Below, in pieces: positions 1 through 4,696 of a stretch of DNA of 45,917 nt. The position numbers were made by a program, and so were the translations under genes. The DNA lies in the IMG/VR virus record IMGVR_UViG_3300032242_001593, positions 1 through 45,917 of that record; one strand, written 5' to 3'. Origin of the DNA: a virus. How positions within the stretch are numbered: the first letter of the stretch is position 1; each line of letters starts with the position of its first letter. The notes beneath the pieces were generated by a model. The model was not told the DNA's origin. It saw nothing but the letters and a program-made list of their open reading frames with translations, and did not search any database.

Positions 1-360
1 ATAACTGAAGAGAAAGATAAGATGTTGAGTATTGCTACAATGCAAGCTCAACAAGAATATGATCGTATAATGGAATTAGTAGTTGTTCTAAAGAAACAAG
101 CTGATGACATTAAGAGAAGAATGAACACAACAAGATTAATACATTCTGCTAAATTTGCATTTAAGGTAGTTCCAGGTAAAAAGTATTGGTTAATTGAAGA
201 AACACGTTTTGTTGGAGATAAAATTATAATTTTGTCATCATTGGGACCAGATGATTGGTCTTGTGGTGCGCCTGTGTCATATCGATATATAACCGAAGTG
301 TTATGTTTAGGTGATTTTACTTGGCAAGAAGTTTATAAGGACCCATCGTCTAACGGTTAG
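1..360 (+). CDS. DUF2452-like conserved phage protein (5' end probably outside window)
   Basis: Small soluble protein with no assigned activity. An N-terminal helical part (about residues 1-40 from the ATG at 22) precedes a beta-rich part with the pattern F-K-V-V-P-G-K-K-Y-W-L, then L-G-P-D-D-W-S, then a final G-D-F-T-W-Q-E. That order resembles the DUF2452 family seen in T4-like phages. The frame is open back to base 1 with no stop, and family members usually have more residues before this point, so the gene probably starts upstream; ATG 22 is only the first visible start. Its last 22 bases lie inside the tRNA-Glu gene, so stop codon and tRNA D-arm share sequence. The family resemblance is from memory and of medium certainty. 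Confidence 0.65.
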   Translation: MTEEKDKMLSIATMQAQQEYDRIMELVVVLKKQADDIKRRMNTTRLIHSAKFAFKVVPGKKYWLIEETRFVGDKIIILSSLGPDDWSCGAPVSYRYITEVLCLGDFTWQEVYKDPSSNG

Positions 361-413
361 GACAGCACCCTTTCACGGTGCTAATGCGGATTCGAATTCC
401 GCTGGGTTCACCA
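339..413 (+). tRNA. tRNA-Glu (UUC)
   Basis: Cloverleaf with acceptor GGACCCA pairing to TGGGTTC (one G-U), anticodon loop CTTTCAC giving UUC, T-arm GCGGATTCGAATTCCGC and an encoded CCA end. It reads GAA/GAG. The first 22 bases overlap the 3' end of the preceding coding region. Confidence 0.93.
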
Positions 414-417
414 TTTT

Positions 418-495
418 GTGGATGTGGCAGAGAGGTCAAATGCAAGAGTCTGCAAAACTCTAAAGTCGTCGGTTCGAATCCGACCATCCACTCCA
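418..495 (+). tRNA. tRNA-Cys (GCA)
   Basis: Acceptor GTGGATG pairs perfectly with CATCCAC. The anticodon stem AGAGT/ACTCT encloses loop CTGCAAA, giving GCA. T-arm GTCGGTTCGAATCCGAC, discriminator T, encoded CCA. Four bases separate it from tRNA-Glu. Confidence 0.93.
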
Positions 496-497
496 AT

Positions 498-532
498 GCT
501 CGATTAGCTCAGTGGTGAAGAGCAGGAAAGAT
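498..532 (+). pseudogene. tRNA 5'-half remnant
   Basis: The stretch GCTCGATTAGCTCAGTGGTG then AAGAGC has a 5' acceptor-like strand followed by a perfect D-arm (GCTC...GAGC). No matching anticodon arm, T-arm or 3' acceptor strand follows; the intact tRNA-Asn begins at 537 instead. It looks like a truncated tRNA gene left by recombination or deletion in the array. Confidence 0.6.
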
Positions 533-536
533 TAAT

Positions 537-611
537 TGGCGATTAGTTCAGCGGTAGAACCCAGAACTGTTAATTCTGTTGTCCCTGGTTCGAATCCAGG
601 ATCGCCAGCCA
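537..611 (+). tRNA. tRNA-Asn (GUU)
   Basis: Acceptor TGGCGAT pairs with ATCGCCA. Anticodon stem CAGAA/TTCTG with loop CTGTTAA gives GUU. T-arm CCTGGTTCGAATCCAGG, discriminator G, encoded CCA. Confidence 0.92.
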
Positions 612-616
612 ATTTT

Positions 617-691
617 GGGACTATAACTCAATGGTAGAGTAACTGGCTTTTAACCAGTAAGTTGTGGGTTCGAGTCCCACTGGTCCCACCA
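617..691 (+). tRNA. tRNA-Lys (UUU)
   Basis: Acceptor GGGACTA pairs with TGGTCCC (one G-U). Anticodon stem ACTGG/CCAGT with loop CTTTTAA gives UUU. T-arm GTGGGTTCGAGTCCCAC, encoded CCA. Confidence 0.94.
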
Positions 692-700
692 ATTTGATAT

Positions 701-786
701 GGGTAGTGAGTAGCATTGGTGACTACAGCAGACTGTAAATCTGCCGTCTTATGACATACTTGGTTCGACTCCAAGACTACCCACCA
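701..786 (+). tRNA. tRNA-Tyr (GUA)
   Basis: Class II tRNA with a long variable arm, as expected for bacterial tRNA-Tyr. Acceptor GGGTAGT pairs with ACTACCC. Anticodon stem GCAGA/TCTGC with loop CTGTAAA gives GUA. T-arm CTTGGTTCGACTCCAAG, encoded CCA. Confidence 0.93.
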
Positions 787-792
787 GTTTTT

Positions 793-886
793 GCCCCTGT
801 AGTTTAACGGTAGAACAACGGCCTTATACTCCGTCTTGGCGCCAGATTAGCGCATGGTACAGGTTCGAATCCTGTCGGGGGCACCA
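793..886 (+). tRNA. tRNA with UAU anticodon (Ile-like) and abnormally long variable region
   Basis: Acceptor GCCCCTG pairs with CGGGGGC and the T-arm ACAGGTTCGAATCCTGT is intact, with encoded CCA. The anticodon stem ACGG/CCGT with inner loop CTTATAC gives UAU (Ile, AUA codon), but the fifth stem pair is C-T. The region between anticodon and T stems is about 24 bases and contains a GCGC/GCGC hairpin, whereas tRNA-Ile is class I with about 5 bases there. The extra stretch resembles a tRNA D-arm (ATTAGCGCATGGTA). It may be an insertion-bearing or chimeric tRNA, possibly non-functional or needing processing. Confidence 0.7.
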
Positions 887-906
887 CATATATATTTAAG
901 TATAGA

Positions 907-983
<77 letters not shown>

Positions 984-1004
984 ATTTGTTTTTGAGGTGA
1001 TTAT

Positions 1005-1655
1005 ATGAGTACGATGCAAATGTTTCCTTTGTTTTCTATTCCTTTTGCAAAGATTAATTTATCTGATCAGATTGAACAGGCTGATATTGATGCAGTTTTG
1101 GCTTATGCCGACAACAAAGAAATTCTTGATAAAAGTGTAATGAATTTAAAAAGTACAAATTCATATGTGTTGAATAGTGGACTTTCAAAAAATTCAAAAC
1201 TAAAGAATTTAATGAAAGAACACGTACAATTTTTTCTACATACTGTTCTCGGAGAACAAAGCGCAGAAGTTAAAATAACTCAATCGTGGATTAACGTTAC
1301 GCCTCCGGGTGATGCTCACCATAGACATAAACATACTAATAGCATAATTAGTGGTGTTCTATTCTTCAGAGTTCCTTCTCAAAGTGGAAAATTTGTTGTC
1401 GAGAAACCTGATTATCAATTATCTTCTGTTAGAAATTTTGCAACAGCCGAAACTAATTATAATAATGATTTTTATGAGTTTGTTCCAGACGATCTTGAAT
1501 TGTGCTTGTTTCCTAGCCATCTTATTCATTACGTAACAAAGAATGAATCTACATTCGATAGAGTATCATTATCGTTTAATACATTCTACACTGGAGAAAT
1601 AAACACAGATCATAACAGTGGTAGAAATTCTCTATCTTATCTGTATTTTGAATAA
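1005..1655 (+). CDS. Putative 2-oxoglutarate/Fe(II)-dependent oxygenase
   Basis: Double-stranded beta-helix oxygenase of the phage type often annotated as 'putative 2OG-Fe(II) oxygenase' (TIGR02466-like). Visible landmarks are S-W-I-N-V-T-P-P-G (94-102), the metal-site histidines in H-R-H-K-H (about 106-110), S-G-V-L-F-F (116-121), the distal histidine in F-P-S-H-L-I-H-Y-V (169-177) and R-V-S-L-S-F-N (186-192), whose Arg is the expected 2-oxoglutarate anchor. A GAGGTGA ribosome site lies 7 bases before the ATG. The substrate is unknown; phage relatives are proposed to hydroxylate proteins or nucleic acid. It sits as a cargo gene between tRNA-Pro and tRNA-Thr. Confidence 0.8.
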   Translation: MSTMQMFPLFSIPFAKINLSDQIEQADIDAVLAYADNKEILDKSVMNLKSTNSYVLNSGLSKNSKLKNLMKEHVQFFLHTVLGEQSAEVKITQSWINVTPPGDAHHRHKHTNSIISGVLFFRVPSQSGKFVVEKPDYQLSSVRNFATAETNYNNDFYEFVPDDLELCLFPSHLIHYVTKNESTFDRVSLSFNTFYTGEINTDHNSGRNSLSYLYFE

Positions 1656-1661
1656 TGTTTT

Positions 1662-1737
1662 GCCCTTATAGCTCAGTTGGTAGAGCACCTGCCTTGTAAG
1701 CAGGGGGTCTGGGGTTCAAATCCTCATGGGGGCACCA
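1662..1737 (+). tRNA. tRNA-Thr (UGU)
   Basis: Acceptor GCCCTTA pairs with TGGGGGC using two G-U pairs. Anticodon stem CCTGC/GCAGG with loop CTTGTAA gives UGU. T-arm TGGGGTTCAAATCCTCA, encoded CCA. Confidence 0.93.
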
Positions 1738-1740
1738 ATC

Positions 1741-1814
1741 GGGGGATTAGTTAAATGGGATAACGGGAGCTTTGCAAGCTCTTATTGAGAGTTCGATTCT
1801 CTCATCCTCCACCA
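1741..1814 (+). tRNA. tRNA-Ala (UGC)
   Basis: Acceptor GGGGGAT pairs with ATCCTCC. Anticodon stem GGAGC/GCTCT with loop TTTGCAA gives UGC. T-arm GAGAGTTCGATTCTCTC, encoded CCA. Three bases separate it from tRNA-Thr. Confidence 0.92.
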
Positions 1815-1831
1815 TTTTTATAGGTTGTATT

Positions 1832-2014
1832 ATGAATTGTTTATCTGATTTGAAAGAAGCTTTGCTTAAACAAGGACAGAAAGTGTCTGGATTTACAGGA
1901 TATCAGTTGATATATAAAGATGAAGTATATTCAATGTCTTTAGGTGAATTTTTTGTTGACGGTAAACCAATTGAAAAAAAAGTTTTAATAGATAAATTAA
2001 AGCTTAAAAAATAA
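1832..2014 (+). CDS. Small hypothetical protein (60 aa)
   Basis: Lysine-rich 60-residue protein that I do not recognise. The frame is open further upstream to 1772, but that extension lies in tRNA-Ala, so ATG 1832, after TAGGTTGTATT, is chosen as start. The middle reads G-Y-Q-L-I-Y-K-D-E-V-Y, suggesting a small beta fold, and the C-terminus is a basic helix rich in K and L. There is no signal peptide or membrane segment. Its TAA stop directly abuts the first base of tRNA-Trp, so it is transcribed as part of the tRNA array. Confidence 0.6.
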   Translation: MNCLSDLKEALLKQGQKVSGFTGYQLIYKDEVYSMSLGEFFVDGKPIEKKVLIDKLKLKK

Positions 2015-2088
2015 CTCCCGTTGGTGTAACGGTAACACAGCAGTCTCCAAAACTGCCTTTTGCGGTTCGAATCCGTAACGGGAGGCCA
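2015..2088 (+). tRNA. tRNA-Trp (CCA)
   Basis: Acceptor CTCCCGT pairs with ACGGGAG. Anticodon stem GCAGT/ACTGC with loop CTCCAAA gives CCA. T-arm TGCGGTTCGAATCCGTA, discriminator G, encoded CCA. It begins on the base after the preceding stop codon. Confidence 0.94.
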
Positions 2089-2102
2089 TCAAAGGATAAA
2101 TC

Positions 2103-2579
2103 ATGCAAAAGATAAATCTAGAACAAGTAAAAGAATTCATACGCAATCAAACACCAGAAACTAAAATTTATCTTGGTGCAGATTCGGAAAGATTTATTCG
2201 TGATGATGAATGGTACGCAGATTATACTTTGGCAATTGTTGTTCATCTTAGTGGCAAACACGGATGCAAAATATTTGGTGAAGTAATTCGAGAAAGAGAC
2301 TACGACAAGAAGAAAAGCAAACCTTCTATGCGATTGATGAATGAGGTATACAAGGTCGCAGACCTGTTTCATTCTCTCGCTGACGTATTAGAAGATCGTT
2401 ATGTTGAGGTACACCTGGACATTAATCCAGACGAGATGCATGGGTCATCTTGTGTTGTACATCAGGCAATAGGATATATTAAGGGAACGTGTAATGTTGT
2501 TCCTATGGTTAAACCCAATGCGTTTGCTGCATCATATGCGGCCGATAGATTAAAGGAATTTTTAGATAAAGTAGCCTGA
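2103..2579 (+). CDS. YkuK/DUF458-like RNase H-fold protein
   Basis: 158-residue soluble protein with the DUF458 (Bacillus YkuK-like) pattern. It has an early G-A-D-S-E-R (25-30) giving the first acidic residue of an RNase H-like core, R-E-R-D-Y (62-66), L-D-I-N-P-D-E (104-110), G-Y-I-K-G (123-127) and a C-terminal K-P-N-A-F-A-A-S-Y-A-A-D-R (137-149). Conserved Asp/Glu residues fit two-metal chemistry, but no activity is established for the family, so nuclease function is inference. It lies between tRNA-Trp and tRNA-Val, with its stop just before the latter. An AAGGAT ribosome site precedes the ATG. Confidence 0.7.
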   Translation: MQKINLEQVKEFIRNQTPETKIYLGADSERFIRDDEWYADYTLAIVVHLSGKHGCKIFGEVIRERDYDKKKSKPSMRLMNEVYKVADLFHSLADVLEDRYVEVHLDINPDEMHGSSCVVHQAIGYIKGTCNVVPMVKPNAFAASYAADRLKEFLDKVA

Positions 2580-2580
2580 T

Positions 2581-2655
2581 GCGTGGTTAGCTCAGCGGTA
2601 GAGCAACGCCCTTACAAGGCGTGGGTCGTAGGTTCAATCCCTACACTACGCACCA
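2581..2655 (+). tRNA. tRNA-Val (UAC)
   Basis: Acceptor GCGTGGT pairs with ACTACGC (one G-U). Anticodon stem ACGCC/GGCGT with loop CTTACAA gives UAC. T-arm GTAGGTTCAATCCCTAC, encoded CCA. Confidence 0.94.
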
Positions 2656-2660
2656 ATTAT

Positions 2661-2737
2661 CTGCCCGTAGCTCAGTTGGATAGAGCAACAGCCTTCTAAG
2701 CTGTCGGTCGGTGGTTCGAATCCACTCGGGCAGGCCA
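2661..2737 (+). tRNA. tRNA-Arg (UCU)
   Basis: Acceptor CTGCCCG pairs with CGGGCAG. Anticodon stem ACAGC/GCTGT with loop CTTCTAA gives UCU, reading AGA/AGG. T-arm GGTGGTTCGAATCCACT, discriminator G, encoded CCA. Confidence 0.94.
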
Positions 2738-2750
2738 AATTTAAATTTTA

Positions 2751-2834
2751 GCGAGTGTGGTGGAATGGTATACGCATCAGACTTAAAATCTGACTCCGAA
2801 AGGATTGTGGGTTCGAGTCCCACCACTCGCACCA
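2751..2834 (+). tRNA. tRNA-Leu (UAA)
   Basis: Class II tRNA with a variable arm (CTCCGAAAGGATT). Acceptor GCGAGTG pairs with CACTCGC. Anticodon stem TCAGA/TCTGA with loop CTTAAAA gives UAA. T-arm GTGGGTTCGAGTCCCAC, encoded CCA. Confidence 0.93.
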
Positions 2835-2847
2835 TTTTGGAGTTTGT

Positions 2848-3726
2848 ATGTACGACGGTAAACAAGTAAGAATTTATTATCATTGTTTTTTAACCGAAGA
2901 TAAAACTTGGGTTTTTACATTATTAGATCAATTTAATATGTTGAAATGGTCTGGTTTGTTGGACGTTGTAGATTATTTTCCTGTCTTTGTCGGCGGTTCA
3001 AAAAAACAAATTGACTTGTTCAAACAATTTGCTTTAGTCTGTCCTAAAATTACAATTGCCAAAGAAATGATTGTAAATACCACAAACGAAGATATTCGCA
3101 CAGGTCAACACAATCATTTTGATAATGAAAACATTTTTTCTGAAAGACAAACCATGAATCAAATATGGTTAGATTCACAAGAAAAAGATTTTTATTTTCT
3201 TTATCTACAAACAAAGAGTGTAACTTCATTTGCATTGAACATAGATAGTGATATCAAAAACGTTCAGAGATTTTCTTTTGATTTTACTGCAAGAAAATTA
3301 ATGGAAGAAAACAATATCAATCGATGGAAAGAATGTATTGATAAGTTAGAAGATTATAATATGGTGGGTTGTTTTTTGTCTGATGACCGGTGTAATTTGC
3401 ACGATTCGAGTTTAGATGAATTATCAGAAGATAAGATCGATAAAGAAAATTATGATCTAGACAATAGGCAATATCTTCCTAGAGGCTATAGAGGTAATAT
3501 TTTTTGGTCCAAAAGTTCACATATAAGAAAACTTAATTCTATAATGGACAACACATGGTGGGATAAAGAAAAAAAGAAAAACACCTATTCTATTCCTGAT
3601 AGATGGATAGCAGAAGTTTGGCCGATGTCTTACGAAGATAGTATTGAAAATTATTTCAACTTTAAAGAAGAAAGGTTAGAGAAAATATACAAAAGAACGA
3701 TAAATTCAAATAGCGAAAACCTATGA
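2848..3726 (+). CDS. Putative glycosyltransferase-like protein, paralog of the protein at 19356
   Basis: 292-residue protein sharing a pattern with the 19356-20057 product: W-K-E-C-I-D-K-L-E-D-Y followed by G-N-I-F-W-S-K-S-S-H-I-R (against W-K-E-C-V-E-K-L and G-N-F-F-W-A-K-S-S-Y-L-R there). The G-N-F-W-W-A/S-K-S-x-Y-I/L motif is typical of poorly described glycosyltransferase-like proteins in viral and bacterial glycan clusters. A sugar-transfer role is inferred from that motif and from the paralog's location inside a glycan cluster. An N-terminal alpha/beta part (I-Y-Y-H-C-F-L-T) could begin a GT-A fold. The ATG follows TTGGAG. The 3' end overlaps the next gene as ATGA, so the two are translationally coupled. 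Confidence 0.6.
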   Translation: MYDGKQVRIYYHCFLTEDKTWVFTLLDQFNMLKWSGLLDVVDYFPVFVGGSKKQIDLFKQFALVCPKITIAKEMIVNTTNEDIRTGQHNHFDNENIFSERQTMNQIWLDSQEKDFYFLYLQTKSVTSFALNIDSDIKNVQRFSFDFTARKLMEENNINRWKECIDKLEDYNMVGCFLSDDRCNLHDSSLDELSEDKIDKENYDLDNRQYLPRGYRGNIFWSKSSHIRKLNSIMDNTWWDKEKKKNTYSIPDRWIAEVWPMSYEDSIENYFNFKEERLEKIYKRTINSNSENL

Positions 3727-4028
3727 ATAGAAAAGAAGAATTGTTGCTTGTTCTGATGGAAGAATGTGCAGAAATAATACAAGCCGTATCCAAGATCCGA
3801 AGATTTGGAGAACACGCTTATAATCCATTAGACAAGAAGAAAATTACCAATTCGGTTCATTTAGAAACTGAGATTGGTGACTTCATGGGAGTATTAAAAC
3901 TCTTAGTCGAAGAGAACCACATAAACGGTGAGAACTTGATAGAATTGGCAGAAAAGAAAATAAAAAAACTGGACAAGTACATGAATGCCAAAAGACCTAT
4001 TGACAAGTACGACCAAGATGATATATAA
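3723..4028 (+). CDS. MazG-like nucleotide pyrophosphohydrolase
   Basis: All-alpha NTP pyrophosphohydrolase of 101 residues, the usual length for short phage MazG-like proteins. The metal-binding E-E-x-x-E pattern is seen in M-E-E-C-A-E (12-17), then K-I-R-R-F-G (23-28), and a second acidic helix E-T-E-I-G-D-F (48-54). Family members hydrolyse (d)NTPs to NMP and PPi. Phage versions may clean the nucleotide pool or lower stress alarmones; which applies here cannot be seen. The start overlaps the previous stop (ATGA). It forms a two-gene unit with the glycosyltransferase-like gene, wedged between tRNA-Leu and tRNA-Gly. Confidence 0.8.
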   Translation: MNRKEELLLVLMEECAEIIQAVSKIRRFGEHAYNPLDKKKITNSVHLETEIGDFMGVLKLLVEENHINGENLIELAEKKIKKLDKYMNAKRPIDKYDQDDI

Positions 4029-4037
4029 TACTAGTAT

Positions 4038-4111
4038 GCGGGCATGATGTAATGGTAGCCTGTGACCTTGCCAAGGTTAGCGTGTGAGTTCGATTCTCAC
4101 TGCCCGCTCCA
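4038..4111 (+). tRNA. tRNA-Gly (GCC)
   Basis: Acceptor GCGGGCA pairs with TGCCCGC. Anticodon stem TGACC/GGTTA with loop TTGCCAA gives GCC. T-arm GTGAGTTCGATTCTCAC, discriminator T, encoded CCA. Confidence 0.93.
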
Positions 4112-4156
4112 CATATCTTTTATATGTCATACATATATTTGTTGATTCAGTTTATT

Positions 4157-4229
4157 GCGGATGTTCTCCTGGGAGAGAACTTAGCCTTCCAAGCTAATGA
4201 AGCCGGTTCGAATCCGACCATCCGCTCCA
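4157..4229 (+). tRNA. tRNA-Gly (UCC)
   Basis: Acceptor GCGGATG pairs with CATCCGC. Anticodon stem TTAGC/GCTAA with loop CTTCCAA gives UCC. The T stem GCCGG/CCGAC has one C-A mismatch. Discriminator T, encoded CCA. It is the second Gly isoacceptor of the array. Confidence 0.9.
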
Positions 4230-4234
4230 TTTAT

Positions 4235-4309
4235 TGCGGGGTAGCTCAGTAGTAGAGCGATGGACTCATAATCCATAGGTCGTCGGTGCGAGTCCGGCCC
4301 CCGCTACCA
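4235..4309 (+). tRNA. tRNA-Met (CAU), initiator-like acceptor
   Basis: Anticodon stem ATGGA/TCCAT with loop CTCATAA gives CAU. The acceptor GCGGGG/CCCCGC resembles bacterial initiator tRNA, and position 1-72 is a T-T mismatch, the key initiator feature. However, the anticodon stem lacks the three G-C pairs of initiators and the D stem has an ordinary C11-G24 pair. It could be elongator Met, initiator, or a lysidine-modified Ile tRNA; sequence alone does not decide. Encoded CCA. Confidence 0.9.
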
Positions 4310-4369
4310 CTAAGATAAAAAAACTTCACTCTATGAGTAGACTGTCTGCTCAAACAAAAGGATAATTTT

Positions 4370-4696
4370 ATGAACGTTATAGCTCTCAAGTTGGTCACAG
4401 GCGAAGATGTTCTCGGTGAATTAGTTGCCGGAAGTCTCGACTGTCTCGACTCATCAGAATTTGTTATCGAAAACGCGGTAGGTATTGCGGTCGTCAGAGG
4501 CAAAGATGGTACTCCTAATGTTGGACTATCACCGTTTCCTCTACATGGTGAACAAGAGAAAGGCAAGACAATTTCCATTGCCAGAAAGCACGTAGTGTAT
4601 TATTATACTCCAGCAGAAGATTTTATTACGCATTACAACCAGATCTTTGGTTCTGGTCTTGTCGTACCCACTCCTAAAAGCTTAATTAAAGGCTAA
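4370..4696 (+). CDS. Small Sm/LSM-like conserved phage protein upstream of DNA polymerase
   Basis: 108-residue protein beginning A-L-K-L-V-T-G-E-D-V-L-G-E-L, a strand-turn-strand pattern like the first strands of Sm/LSM barrels. A proline/aromatic stretch follows, then I-A-R-K-H-V-V-Y-Y-Y-T-P (about 70-81). Similar short proteins are common in T4-like phages of aquatic bacteria. The fold is a suggestion, not an assignment, and RNA binding would be inference. It is preceded by AAGGATAATTTT and its stop is immediately followed by the polymerase ATG, so the two are probably co-translated. Confidence 0.65.
   Translation: MNVIALKLVTGEDVLGELVAGSLDCLDSSEFVIENAVGIAVVRGKDGTPNVGLSPFPLHGEQEKGKTISIARKHVVYYYTPAEDFITHYNQIFGSGLVVPTPKSLIKG

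Noticed and set aside
1772-1831. Upstream extensions of four frames (also before 8568, 16604 and 36497)
   Set aside because: The extensions run through tRNA-Ala or neighbouring genes in the wrong frame. Later starts have ribosome sites and better N-termini.
2641-2883. Minus-strand open frame with W-I-R-T-T-D-R-Q-L-R-R and Y-P-T-E-L-R-A
   Set aside because: It is the reverse complement of the tRNA-Arg and tRNA-Leu genes. This peptide is a well-known false ORF produced by tRNA genes.
4246-4578. Minus-strand open frame with G-G-R-T-R-T-D-D-L
   Set aside because: Antisense of tRNA-Met and the Sm-like gene. Same type of tRNA-derived false ORF, with no ribosome site.
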